Shown here: positions 26,952 through 38,428 of the stretch, piece by piece
How the letters are laid out: the number at the start of each line of letters is the position of its first letter
Numbering within the stretch: position 1 is the stretch's first letter
Origin: Spongilla lacustris
Taxonomy: Eukaryota > Porifera > Demospongiae > Spongillida > Spongillidae
Direction of reading: 5' to 3'
DNA length: 64,000 nt
Assembly (NCBI GenBank): GCA_949361645.1
Contig: OX442415.1
Span: 11,818,745 to 11,882,744 of the forward strand
Translations under genes and position numbers: made by a program
Notes under the pieces: model-generated
What the model was told of the DNA's origin: nothing
Database searches by the model: none
Seen by the model: the letters and a program-made list of their open reading frames with translations, nothing else

Positions 26952-29900
26952 ATGAAGGACGTGCAGGGCGAGATGCGAGGGAAGTGCAACAAGTGCGAGT
27001 GCAAGGAGTTTATGAGTGCGGAGGGACGGGTGCGATGCGAATACTGCGACCACTCTCCCGCGGATCACGTCCGCATTATCGAGTTGGGCAAGTGCCTCAG
27101 TCCCCAGTGCAATGGCGTCAACTGCAAAAAGTATATGCCGGAGAATGATACCGAGTACTCCAATTGTCAGTACTGCGAGTGCGAGTCGAAGTATCACGAA
27201 GGAGCCGACCAACGTGAGCGATCACCGTAATCGTTTGGTTTTGTGTTAACGCGATCTGCCCCTCCCACCCCCGCCCCCGGCTTCCTTTCGCCATACAGTC
27301 CGCAAGCCCAGTCGCCAACCCAGTGCTCCGCCCACAGCCACACCCACTGATCCATTTAACAAGCCAGGTTGTTATCGTCGCTTAGCTGTGTAAATTATAT
27401 GTCTAATCACTTTACAGCTCACATCTGTATCATCCCTGGATGCACATTTCCAAAGCGTCAGGAAGGAAGTAAAACCCATGACTTCTGTAGCAGAACCTGT
27501 GCCCAAAAATTCCAGACCCTTCAATGTGTGTGTGTGTGTGTGTGTGTGTGGGGGGGGGGGGGGGGTGTATATGTGTATGTGTGTGGGGTGTGTGTGTATA
27601 TGTGTATGTGTGTGGTGTGTGTGTGCACAAGGATGAAGTTGATGGGAATTATGTCTCACATGCAGCACTAATGCCGGGAGGCATGATGATGATGATGGCC
27701 CAAGGAGGAGGAGGAGGAGGATGGGGAGGAGGGGGAGGAGGAGCCAACAGTGCTCCATTTCCTGCTACGCCTTCTAAGCCAGGTTTGCTAGATACCAGGT
27801 ATCTATGGAACAATGTTGTTAGATCTGACACAGGAAGGGAAGTAATAATTTTCTTACTATACGTTACAGTTGTTAGGCAAATGCTAGGAATTGAAATAAG
27901 ATATTATGGTAAGTGGTTACGTAATTTTATCAAAACCAACATATTCAAGCTCTCGAGGTAATTAATAAGTAGCTCAAGATATGAATATGCGTTGTGTGTC
28001 AAGTTGCCAACTTAGCCATAATTCAGTTCCTTTCCATATCTTGTGGCACTTGGTTTAGATTCGTTTTGGCTAAAAAGGGTTATATATTTATGTAATTCAT
28101 TTAGCGGCAACTTGTTATCTCACAATTGAAGCGACTGATTAATTATGCCCATACAGGACATCCACTCGCCCAATGCACTAAAGGTGTTAATTTTTGATGT
28201 TGCCTCTGCTACACTCCCCACCCTTAGGTTTTGTTACCTCTGTGGTAGTCTCCATATTTAGTATATTGTACATGATCCGCAAGCCAGTATTGGAGTATTG
28301 CAACTAGTAACCATCATTTTAATGGTCCATCCGATGCTAAAAGGCATATATGTTTTGGCTTTTCTGTATATTTTGTGCGAAACTGGAAACAGTTTTTACT
28401 AAGAATGAGAATTGAAAATACGTGGTTATAGATGATTTCGGTGAGACAGCGTATCCCCTAAAAGCATGTGACTATAATTGATGTGGACAGCAAGGTGTAC
28501 GTAAAATAGTATGGAGTTGTTGTTATTTTGGTTGTAGAAGTTGAGGTAGTGAGCGTTTGGGCCTAGGTTCATATCGTTTCCATTGAAAAATGAAGAAAGA
28601 AGACGAAGATGGATTCAAGCGATTCGTAGAGAGGATTGGCAGCCTTCAAAACACACGAGTATCTGTGACAATTGGGTGGGACAATCGTGTGTTTGTATTG
28701 TAGGAAAGCCTGTTGACGAACCCAGTGATGTGGCTATGTCTCTTCACGATTCTCTTTCATGCAAGAGGAAGTATTTGATCAAAATGATGGCAGAGAAAGC
28801 GCGGCAGACGAAAGCGGGGCAAAGAAGAAAAGGAGAGGTGTGCTTTATATTATCTCTGCTTCAGCTGTAGAGGGTCGTTTGCTAGTTCACGCAGGAGTCA
28901 CAACAGAGACAGAAATCATTTGTATGGGAGGTACAGGGATGCAGCCCCCATGTCTGGAGTAGCCACCCCATCTGCACCAATAGCTGGATCTGCTTATGTC
29001 TTAGCAACGATGATGAGCATGTGTGCTGTCATGCTGGCTACAAAAAGCTACATGTTGGAGGGCAAATGCCAATTGATTGCGACTTACTATGGACCCAGCT
29101 TATCGCTTTCAGATAGGTCTGTACACATGTACATCGTGTGTTCTTTTAAAAATAAGCTTAACTAAGCAATTGCAGTGGGCAACGATCAAGCCATGCAGAT
29201 GACTGCGTTCGTGGGCCTGGTCTGCACTTTTGGAAGGATAATGATCATCATTTCAGTGATGATATGTCGTTGTGGCCGCGTGTAGAGTGTTTGGCTATTT
29301 TATTAATCGCCCGGGAACTTATACAAATATATGTATTATATATGAAAGGGTCATCACTTAAAGTCAGCCCCACCGACTCCAGATTTTGCTTGTAATGCTC
29401 CTTTTCACTTGAAATCTGTCCATCCATCGCGATTTACCATACGTCTCAATAAAGTTTTGCCCTCCAAAACAATTCCACATGTGACGCGTGGGTTCTCACC
29501 GAAATCATGTATAGAATGAAGTAAGAACCACCAGTTGATTTACAGTTCAAGTGCCATTAATCCAACAACTTATGTGTGTTGTACATTAAGTATCGGTATA
29601 ATGGGTTTCAATAAGACTCATATTTCACTAACTTTGTCATTGTTTTTAATAAATTGATGATAATCCTAGTTAGCAATATAAATGGTTGCATTGTTTTGTG
29701 ATGGGATTTTCTCTCAGTCATGACCTGGGGTGCCCCTGGGTGTAACAGGCAAAAGTTTGTAGGAGGGTATAAGATGCACGACTTTTGTAGCAGAACTTGT
29801 GCCACCCACTCTGCATACTTCTGCCACACCCACTCTGTATACTTCTGCCACACCCACTCTGTATACTTCTGCCACACCCACTCTGCATACTTCTGCCACA

Positions 29901-30178
29901 CCCACTCTGTATACTTCTGCCACACCCACGCTGCATACTTCTGCCATACCCACTCTGTATACCTCTGCTACACCCAATCTGTATACTTCTGCCACACCCA
30001 TTCTTTATACTTCTGCCACACCCACTCTGTATGTATATGGTCACTGTTATATGTACATGCATCTCTCGACAGCTGGCATCTGTATTTTCCCGGGGTGCAC
30101 ATTTCCAAAGCGTCAGGAAGGAAGTAAAACGCATGACTTCTGTAGTAGAACCTGTGCTCAGAATTACCAGAGCATTCA

Positions 30179-30265
<87 letters not shown>

Positions 30266-30909
30266 GTGTGAGTGTGTTGTGTGAGTGTGTTGTGTGAGTG
30301 TGTGTTGTGTGAGTGTGTTGTGTGTGTGTGAGTGACAGAGAGAGATGTGTGTGTTGGGTAGTTTCGGTGGTGTGTAGCCTGTGTGATTGGTTAACTGCAG
30401 TGGCAACATGGTAAGGTACAGCTGCAATCATTGCAGCAACGGGAATGCAGGCAGGAATGCAGCCAGGAATGCAGCCAGGAATGCAGCCAGGAATGCAGGC
30501 AGGAATGCAGCCAGGAATGCAGCCAGGAATGCAGCCAGGAATGCAGCCAGGAATGCAGACAGGAATGCAGACAGGAATGTCCAATTATGCAGCGGCTCCT
30601 TCTAAAGCTACAGGCTATGGTGAGTGGGGCTAGCCTACCATCCACAGAATTTCATAGCACAGTTAATGACCTGATTTTTAATCACTATTTTGTTCATCAC
30701 TCCTGAATTGTGCAAGCTTTATACATTTTGTAATCAGGCTACATGTAGATGCACAGCACATTCTCAAAAATGCAAGGGCATAGGAACGGGGGGGAGGGGG
30801 GGGGGGGGGGGGGAGCTAAAACAATATTCACTACAATTATTGCCATAATGGGTACAATTATCACCCAACAATCCCATGTACGGTAAAAATTGATTGTGAA
30901 TATGTCTTT

Positions 30910-30940
<31 letters not shown>

Positions 30941-31464
30941 ATCATTCCTATGCTGTGATATTCTCCCTCATAGGCATAGCCCGGTTGGAGGAGGGGGAGG
31001 GGGGGTCCCCCCCTTGTGTTTGGTCAGATATATAGACTATGACGCAAGTATATTTAATTTGGGGGGGGGGGGGGGGGGGGGGGGGTTTGAGCCCCTCAGC
31101 CCCCCACATACTCTGTGCCTATGTTCTCTTGTGTAACTGTATAGCATAGCAAATAGCTAATAGAGCTGTGAAATTATGCAACACCCTTGTGAGGATAAAT
31201 GAATTTGGGAATGTCCTTGATTGCTCTGTAGACATTCCGTGCCAAATTTTGTACCAACACCGCATTTTACTCACTTACAAAAGGCTCACTTTAAAAGGCC
31301 ATTTCTATAGGTGGGAAGGTGGAGGAGGCATTTCTTAAACTTACAACACTGTCCTTCCTTCTGCTCACACAGGTCAGCCAGTTAGCACGTCGGCCCCGCC
31401 CTCTTCAGGCTCCAGTGCCCCTACCCAGGCCACTCCCCCTTCTGCCAAGCCACCTGGCTCATAG
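26952..31464 (+). CDS. Multi-zinc-module protein (no catalytic domain)
   Basis: Exons, all joined in phase 1: 26952-27213, 27299-27367, 27418-27525, 27666-27782, 30073-30180, 30437-30619, 31373-31464, giving about 312 aa. Exon 1 encodes two Cys/His modules: MKDVQG then C12, C15, C17, C29, C32, H34, and a second with C48, C53, C58, C72, C75. Exons 3 and 5, both exactly 108 nt, encode two nearly identical modules of form ICIxPGCTFPKRQ...HDFCSRTC. Exon 4 is Met/Gly-rich. Exon 6 is a repeat of Gly-Met-Gln-Pro. The last exon is Pro/Ser/Thr-rich and ends at TAG. The same modules accompany PARP and NADAR domains in neighbouring genes, so a targeting or adaptor role is inferred. The longer frame upstream of 26952 is rejected because paralogs start at the same MKD motif. 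An extra decayed module exon lies at 29718. Confidence 0.75.
27526..27665. repeat. (GT)n/(G)n microsatellite at the 5' splice site of exon 3
   Basis: A GTGTGT tract begins immediately after the 108-nt exon ending at 27525 and is interrupted by a run of about 16 G. The intact paralogous donor at 30180 reads CAAG|GTGTGT; here the base before GT is T instead of G. Confidence 0.7.
28583..28790 (+). pseudogene. THAP-type zinc finger remnant inside an intron
   Basis: The frame reads ERRRRWIQAIRREDWQPSKH then SICDNW, which resembles the middle of a THAP DNA-binding domain. After a gap that may be an intron (TTGTAG acceptor at about 28698-28703) it continues GKPVDEPSDV, as in the domain's C-terminal part. 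The first Cys pair and the rest of a transposase are not seen. It lies between exons 4 and 5 of the zinc-module gene. It is probably a relic of a THAP/P-element-like transposon or retrogene. Confidence 0.4.
29718..30040 (+). pseudogene. Decayed zinc-module exon running into a 24-bp repeat
   Basis: After a TCTCAG acceptor the phase-1 frame reads TWGAPGCNRQKFVGGYKM then HDFCSRTC, clearly the same module as exons 3 and 5. The first zinc-ligand Cys is lost (Trp-Gly in its place). The module then runs into about ten copies of a 24-bp unit encoding Phe-Cys-His-Thr-His-Ser-Val-Tyr, with no normal donor. It was left out of the gene model. Confidence 0.6.
30181..30345. repeat. (GT)n microsatellite at the 5' splice site of exon 5
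   Basis: About 40 uninterrupted GT dinucleotides begin exactly at the donor of the 108-nt exon (30073-30180), followed by GTGTGTTGTGTGA units. Every register could serve as a GT donor. Confidence 0.9.
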
Positions 31465-31939
31465 GGGAACCTACATGTTGAATGATACTATTACTAGTGA
31501 CAGCAGCTGCAATTCATGTGCCTTTTGTGTGTGCATATGAAATTGGTGGCAATAGTTATGAACGTGATCAATGTGATGGGACACATCCCATTTTTGCTTA
31601 ATGAAGGATTTAGACACCATTGCAACTTGCATGCCCATTTGTGGCATTGTATCCATATATGTAGGACTGTGACAAAGTACCATTAGTTTTAGAAACATGC
31701 ACACTATTGGAGCAGTGATGACAACAAATAAATCTTCTCTTGCTGTTTGCAATATATAACATAATAATACTATAACAGTTAGCCCTGCCACATTTTAATC
31801 CCAGCTAGTAGTTAATTGAGACCTCCGGTGTGTACGGACACATGTCCTAGACGCCATTACCTGTACATGCCTCACTGGATTTCTATTCTGAGTTTCAAGC
31901 CTCATGTGGACTCCGTGTTGTACATATATGTATATAATT

Positions 31940-31970
<31 letters not shown>

Positions 31971-32278
31971 ACGTAGGTGCAATGCCTTTCAAGGTGGCGT
32001 GTAGTTTAGCCATGTTCTAGATAGCACAACAATGGACCCTGCACATTAAGCTTACATATTGTAGCTGAAAGGTGCACTTTCCAGCTACAAGTCAATTGCC
32101 GAAAACACATGTACACATTCAAGCTTAGCCTGCTAAACTTTAAAACCTTGCACGATCTTCTAGCATGAGGTATAGGCACAATGATGTTCTGCACTGATCA
32201 TGCACACAACCGAGAGGTCTTCATATGGTTGGACCATATCATTACTGAATTATTATATTACACATGTCATTATTTCAT
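31465..32278. other. Intergenic DNA between convergent genes
   Basis: This is 814 bp between the stop of the zinc-module gene (+) and the stop of the PARP gene (-). It contains a short (GT)n at about 31950 and presumably both 3' UTRs. I see no further gene. Confidence 0.6.
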
Positions 32279-34165
32279 TCAAGCCAAAGTGATCACAAAG
32301 CGGGGGAGGTCGTGCACAGGGTCCTTCATCACGACGATGGTCCCATGCTGGGTGTGGTCTGTTCCAGCCACACCCAGAAGCAATTCATTCAGCAGCATCT
32401 TCTTGCCACCCCTGCAGTACTGAAGGGAAATATCTGGAGTGGTGGCAAAGTACTCTCCTGGCCCATACGCCTGTCCACTTCTCTTACTGGAATCATAGCC
32501 ATTCTTACATATGCTATCTATGTTCTGCTCTGCAGTGCCGTGGAAGGCCAAAAGTGTCTTCCTCTGGTCCTTTGGCATGGTCAGTGCTTTGGCCTTGAAC
32601 CTTGCATACAATGTGCCTCCATTTTGCTTGGCCTCGTCATTCTCCTCCAGCTTCACCACCTTCAGGTTTGGGAACTGGTTCAGGAAGGCGTCCACCTTGC
32701 TGCGGGGGGTGAGCAGCTGGCTCTCCCCCTGCCTGGCATGGTCCTGGCAGCAGTAGTTGTGGACCCTTGTGCCTTCCTTCCACCTGGGTCGGGTGCAGCC
32801 TTCCAGCTCACAGCGATCATCATCGCTGGCCGCCGTAGCTGAAAGTGAAGCAAGCACAGTTTACTGCCCCCTTCCTTCCTTCCCGTCTGATACGATTCCA
32901 CTTACGCATAATGCCCATGGCTTTCCCACTGCTGGCATGAGACTTGCCACAATATGGATGGACTGTGCCATTAGGGTCTTTGTACTTAGCTTTGTTGCAC
33001 CCGGGAAGGATGCATAAGGTGCTGTCCTTGGGAGCAGATGGCAGGGAAGGATCGGGGGCAGGAGGAGCTGGAGCTGTGGATGAATGGAGCAAGGGCATAT
33101 AAGGATGTGATATTGTATGGACTCGAGGATGATTGAAACATGCAGCACCCTTTCTCTAATCTAACAGACAGCCATCATTGATTCCTCTTACGTTTCAGTC
33201 CCCTTTGAATCCCCTGCTGGGAGTGGGTCCTTCCGCAGTAGTTCATGAAGGGCCAGCAAGGATTGGAGCACTCCGGGAGGAGGCAGTGGGTGACTCCCTT
33301 CACCATGTTAGCAGCAGGCTCTGCATGATGGAAGAATGGTAGTGACAATTTTGAATATAGGAACACAGTTTTCAAGTCAACTTTCTACGCAGACTCTCAA
33401 AAAAGATTATTTTCCGGAAAAACTAAAATTTCATTGTATGTAGCATGCACTCACGTTGCTGTAAGGCCTGTCGTCTCTGGTGCTCCATCGCGTGCGTGTA
33501 TCCGCAACACTCGTGGACAGTCCCGCTGGGGTCCATGAAACATGGCTTGGTGCACTCCGGTATGGCGCATTTGCGTGCTCCGGGGGGAAGTAGGGGGGCA
33601 AGGGTGGAGTGGAAGCGGGAGAAAACGAGGGCAAAGAAAGAGAGGCGATCCCGAGGGGAGGGAAGCTGGGGGGCTGCATCGGAGGGAGTCCTGCATGTGC
33701 ATGCATATATATATATGTGTCATGACATCATTTGAATATATAGGGTATATAATAGGACACTTACCTCCTATTTGGGCACCGTTCAGCCCAAATGACGACA
33801 TGACGCAGGCCAGCGACGATATTGGAGCGTCCTTGTGGGCGGAGCATCGATCCCACTGCTTCCCCGTGTTAAGGTCAAATTCGACAGGCTGACTGCATCC
33901 GGGGAAGGTGCACACTTCGTAGTTAGCGGTGACCCTCGTTGCGCGCTGGAAAGCGGGACCTGCGGAGGCCGGCGAGAGGGTCCGCGAGAGCTGCCGCCGT
34001 TCGGAATGCACCTCCAACTGGGAAGACGCACCCTTCACCTCGTGTTGTGTCGGTGGCGTGATCACACACTGTGCACCTAACGGAGCCCCCGCCATCCGTC
34101 GTGTACTCGGCACAATCGCCGCACTTGGTGCACTTGCCGCGGTCGACTCCCTGTATGTCCTTCAT
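32279..34165 (-). CDS. PARP-like ADP-ribosyltransferase with N-module and five zinc modules
   Basis: Six exons, all joined in phase 1: 34165-34039, 33959-33765, 33673-33455, 33320-33192, 33073-32906, 32838-32279; 465 aa. Exon 1 encodes the N-module (MKDIQG, then C12, C15, C18, C31, C34, H36). Exons 2-5 and the start of exon 6 each carry one short Cys module (for example VCTFPGC, KCAIPEC, HCLLPEC, LCILPGC). The rest of exon 6 is a PARP catalytic domain: FHGT with the NAD-binding His near residue 378, then YGPGEYFATTPDISLQYC with the Tyr about 30 residues later, ending HGTIVVMKD...PRFVITLA. The position of the classical catalytic Glu appears to be Thr or Ile, suggesting mono-ADP-ribosylation or no transfer. 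The exon 3 acceptor used is at 33674; a competing CAG at 33691 would shift the frame. Confidence 0.85.
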
Positions 34166-34315
34166 ACCAATTGCATCATATCAATACAGTAGAACATTTA
34201 AAATAACTCCTTTAATTGCAGCGTAACGCATGATAAAAACCCCCGTGAAAGTCCCTTACGTAATTCGAAAGAATACTTCACATATATAAAGTGATTTTTT
34301 TAGATAGACACACAG

Positions 34316-34318
<3 letters not shown>

Positions 34319-34377
<59 letters not shown>

Positions 34378-34378
34378 A

Positions 34379-34470
<92 letters not shown>

Positions 34471-34588
34471 GAGACACAGAGAGAGAGAGAGTGAGAGAGA
34501 GAGGGGGGGAGAGAGAGGAGAAAGAGAGTGTGTGTGTGCGTGAGAGAGAGAGAGAGGGGGAGAGAGAGAGGAGAAAGAGAGTGTGTGT
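34319..34588. repeat. (AG)n microsatellite next to the assembly gap
   Basis: Imperfect (AG)n with interspersed GAC and (GT)n, running into the N block. It probably caused the assembly break. Confidence 0.95.
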
Positions 34589-34788
34589 NNNNNNNNNNNN
34601 NNNNNNNNNNNNNNNNNNNNNNNNNNNNNNNNNNNNNNNNNNNNNNNNNNNNNNNNNNNNNNNNNNNNNNNNNNNNNNNNNNNNNNNNNNNNNNNNNNNN
34701 NNNNNNNNNNNNNNNNNNNNNNNNNNNNNNNNNNNNNNNNNNNNNNNNNNNNNNNNNNNNNNNNNNNNNNNNNNNNNNNNNNNNNNNN
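34589..34788. other. Assembly gap (200 N)
   Basis: Exactly 200 N, likely a placeholder, so the true distance across it is unknown. It sits between the first exon of the PARP gene (34165) and the 3' end of the NADAR gene at 35183. A small gene could be hidden here. Confidence 1.
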
Positions 34789-35182
34789 GAATAACGTATT
34801 GTAACATTTCAGGAGCCCCAATATATAGTCTCTTTCCCCATACCATATACGAGCATATTTATACAGTGGTCTGGGAATGAGTCTACCAAACCCCTATATG
34901 TTACTGGTAGGTCTTGACGACCAGCATGCTCAGATACCTTATGTCACATGTGCTCAAGAAGGAGAGCTACTATAAACTTAGCAGAGAATGGCACACTCTA
35001 TTTCTTGATGGTAATGTCCAACTACACATGTTCCATGTCAGGGGGTATATATACATTTAGTATCGTCCACTTGACATTGATCAGCAGAAAAAGTACCCCC
35101 CCCCCCCCCCCCCCCCCCCCCCCCGCTGTGCTACATAGGTTTTGGTGACATGACAATAACAGAGAACAAATTGAAATTAATG
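34789..35182. other. Intergenic DNA with a C homopolymer
   Basis: No gene seen. A C run of about 28 lies at 35097-35124. The flank probably includes the 3' UTR of the NADAR gene at 35183. Confidence 0.5.
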
Positions 35183-36052
35183 TCATTGCTTCCTAGCAGT
35201 CTTGGTGCTTTTTGAGATGGCATTTGTGGAGGGTCCAGGGACATCATGGCTGGCTGCAAGTCTTCTTCTAGCAGTAGGATCTTTTGATGGTCGATATTGA
35301 TTTTCTAAACTGGTTGACACGTCAATATCAAGTGAAGAACCATATTTCTTAGAAGAGTACGTACTCGCAGTACTACTGTCATAGCTTGAGCGTTTAGTGG
35401 TACACGTAAAGGAATTGCTTCGCTTCAAACGAGGCGAGCTTGGGGCGCACGTTATGTCATGCAAAGGATGCTTTGACTGTAGCTCCGACCTGACTCTCTC
35501 GAGTATCTTCCCCAGCTTGTTCTTACCGCTCCCGTCCCCTCCGTCCCCCCAGTACGAGTCGTTGTGTGTGTGCTCTATCAACCTCTTGGTCCCCGTCTCC
35601 AGAAGCCTCTTCTTCAGCTCCGGGATTCCTCCGAACTTGCACCGTAGCGCCTTCAACATGATGTCTTCTTTCACCTGCTCCCAATCTCCGCGGCACCACC
35701 TCGAGGCTTGTGGGGTGCGCGATAGTTGGAATGCTTCCCTGGCCGTAGGAAAGCGGCGGATGGCTTCCACGTACGGGGTCCCCACGAACTTCTGAGCCTG
35801 GAAGTAGTGCTCAGTGCTGGGCCACGTCTTGCCGTCGATCAGCACGTTACAGGGGTAGAAGTTGGTAAACTCGTAGTACGGATCCTCCCTGTTGTAGAAC
35901 TTCACCTCTTGTTGCTGTTCCACGGGGTGAATGGCCTTCAAGGGACCAACTCTACCGGGTAACGGCTCGGCATGCTTATTTTTCCAGCCGCCCTGGCCTG
36001 TAGGTGTTTGACCGATGTCAAACCTTTGCCTTTGTTTACCTTGCGTAGCCAT
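35183..36052 (-). CDS. NADAR-domain protein 2
   Basis: Single-exon frame of 289 aa from the ATG at 36052; the frame is open further upstream but without support. A basic/polar N terminus of about 50 residues is followed by a complete NADAR domain: VKFYNREDPYYEFTNF, the STEHYFQAQKFVGTPYVEAI block, the LKALRCKFGG helix, LIEHTHNDSYWGDGGDG and GKNKLGKILERVR. The roughly 100-residue tail is Ser/Thr/Lys-rich and unstructured. It is the most divergent NADAR copy of the window. A GTAAAC after the fourth codon could act as a donor, but no matching acceptor keeps the domain in frame. It lies on the same strand as, and between, the PARP gene and the PDZ gene. Confidence 0.88.
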   Translation of the reverse strand: MATQGKQRQRFDIGQTPTGQGGWKNKHAEPLPGRVGPLKAIHPVEQQQEVKFYNREDPYYEFTNFYPCNVLIDGKTWPSTEHYFQAQKFVGTPYVEAIRRFPTAREAFQLSRTPQASRWCRGDWEQVKEDIMLKALRCKFGGIPELKKRLLETGTKRLIEHTHNDSYWGDGGDGSGKNKLGKILERVRSELQSKHPLHDITCAPSSPRLKRSNSFTCTTKRSSYDSSTASTYSSKKYGSSLDIDVSTSLENQYRPSKDPTARRRLAASHDVPGPSTNAISKSTKTARKQ

Positions 36053-36746
36053 GAGAACGATTAAAAATTGATTACATATTTTCATTTTTATGAAGTCATT
36101 AGATAGTATTAATCGTGCCATGACGTAATGTATAGGTATATTCTGGCTACGTCTTGGCACGAGAGCAAAAATGGGAGGTGTTTGATCGATCGTTCAAGTC
36201 GTCAGTGCCAGTAGCGTATCGAGGGGCGTGGACTTATGTCCCCTGTGAGGGGTGCACCAAAAGTTAATTATCGCCGCCTCCTGCATGGCCTGAGTCATGA
36301 TTTGAGAAACATCTGAGCATATCCAGGACCAATTCTATAACAGCCAACAACTGTTTTAATTGCTATATACATACACAATATTAAAAATGGTACTTCGTTC
36401 CCTTTATTATTTCAAATGGCATGAGTAAAATTGATATTTTTTTCTTTTCTTATGCATTGAAAGATCTGAGCAATGCATTCCAACCCCATTATATTTTGCT
36501 TGTCCTATAGCTAGCTGTTAACTCCACTGGGCCAAGATGAAAAGCAAAGATTGAACTTGATAAACATACAGTTTATTAAAGCTATAGTGCCGCCCATGTC
36601 ATATTACAATTACACGAATCATATGCTCACGGAATTCGCCCAATATTCACACTATGTCTTACACAGATCCATTTTGCATCCAAAGTGAAGCAACACGTGC
36701 ACGAACTTTACATTGACTTATATAATGCACGTGTGTGAAAGTTCAT

Positions 36747-38259
36747 TCACATTCTTTTTATGTATAGCACCTCCACTATGCCACTCATTTGAGACTGTGA
36801 GAGAGATGCCAAAAATGTATCAGCATCCACGGGATTGCTTCCATTGACCAGAATTAAGTCTTTAGCACGAATCCCACTAAGGTCTGGCACTAGCTCACGC
36901 TTCACCTTCTCCACCATAATACCCTGCAGTAAGTGAAAAAAACAAACAAACAAAAAAAAAAAACATTATGGTACCCCAATGAAAATCGAAATGCACCTGT
37001 GGCGATTTTTGAAATCCAATCCCAATATCTTGTTCTGTGCTGTCATATTTTAGACAAATAATGTGAGTGGCTTCTTTTCGTTTATCTGTGGGTCATGATG
37101 GATATGTGGGTACATGTAGCATGACTGTTCATCATACCTGATGGAGGAACTACATGTAGTTGTGGTAGAGCTTTATGCATGTCCAAATGGAGCTCAACAT
37201 TATCCATTCGTCTGGTGAAGTCCTCGAATGTCTCATCAATGTCCTTCACGTCTGTAGCACCTACACGAGTGATCAGGCCCAGTAGTTTCAGCTTTCCATC
37301 CTTAAAGTACGGGAACGCAGGACTTGTTGTGACTACACCTGTGATCAGAAACTGAACATTTGCATTAATAAACTTGAATAGCTAAAGGTCACCATACACA
37401 AGGCAACATGTTGCCTGCAACTAAATGGAATTTGAAATTTCAGTTTTACTCCAATTTGTTTGAGTTACAGTTAACATGTTGCCTAGTCCTTTAACATTAA
37501 GAATCAACATACTGCGGCCTTATCAGCTGAAGGAGAGAAGTCCAAACTCCTCCTGACAATGATGCCAATGTCTTTACCAAAGGCTTTCTCAACATTAACC
37601 CTCGCAAGATGGTCTGATCTTTGTGGTTGAGAAGAGGTGCGACTAGGCACCGGGGGTGTGGCACTGTGAAGGGAAGGGTAGGATCCACCAGATGCTGAAG
37701 ATGTCTGAGGGGACTGGGATGACGTCATGGACTCAATGTCCTTCTTCAGCTTGTCTCTCTCTGGCTGCAATAGATGTGCATCTCTGCATATCGGACTACA
37801 GTACTCAAACGGTCCGTAAGTCGGGTCCAGATACACCGGCTTTGAGCAGCCGCTATTTTTACAGGTGGGTAAGCTTGTGCGCGGGGCCTGAACCGTAGGA
37901 TACTGACCATATCCTGAGCTGGGGTATGTAGTACTGGCAGCGGGAGGCGGCATCATAACGCTTGAAGAATATGGGGCCCTCTGAGGAGCCAGACCTAGCT
38001 GTGGTTGTACGGGTGGGCCACCGCGGCCACTGACTGTGCCCGTGGCAGTGACAATGTCGGTAGTAAGTAAGGTGGTACACACGTACATATAAAACTAACC
38101 TGTTGGGAGAGGGTATTGGGCCTGGCTCAAGTTCTGGTGCGCTACCGGTGGATGGTGGCAAGCACCGCAGAGCACACCGTTCCCAGGAGGACGTCGGTAA
38201 GCACTGCAGTCGCCACATCGGTTACATCGACCTCTCAACACACCCTGAACGTCTTGCAT
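36747..38259 (-). CDS. Zinc N-module, zinc module and two PDZ domains, copy A
   Basis: Five exons: 38259-38100, 38033-37513, 37351-37138, 37085-36997, 36923-36747 (junction phases 1, 0, 1, 0); 386 aa. Exon 1 encodes MQDVQG and a Cys/His module (C12, C15, C18, C32, C35, H37). Exon 2 has a Pro/Ser-rich linker, then CKNSGCSKPVYLDP...FEYCSPICRDAH, a second metal-binding module. PDZ1 spans exons 2-3 (KDIGIIV carboxylate loop, TTSPAFPYFKDGKLKLLG). PDZ2 spans exons 4-5 (STEQDIGIGF, LSGIRAKDLILVNG). PDZ domains bind protein C termini, so this is probably a scaffold. The small exon 4 was found by requiring phase continuity and resembles exon 4 of the paralog at 40.0-47.6 kb. The pairing of these zinc modules with PDZ domains is unfamiliar to me. 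Confidence 0.8.
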
Positions 38260-38428
38260 GGAGGGGAAAAAACCTAAGCTTTATGACGTGTCATTTATAG
38301 CACTGCGCATGCGTATGAAATCATTTCGGTGATGGGACGAGGGCTTATGATTTTGTCTCGCAATGAGCAGCCAGGGTTCACCGTTGCCATAAGTGGCTTC
38401 TCTCTAACTTGTATAATGGTTGAGAAAA

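Noticed and set aside
33674..33690. Upstream acceptor (CATGCAG at about 33691) for exon 3 of the PARP gene, implying a frameshift
   Set aside because: Using the CAG just downstream (exon from 33673) gives a 219-nt phase-1 exon and keeps the zinc module in frame, so no frameshift is needed.
34256..34880. Open frames spanning the N gap
   Set aside because: They are formed by N codons and an (AG)n microsatellite.
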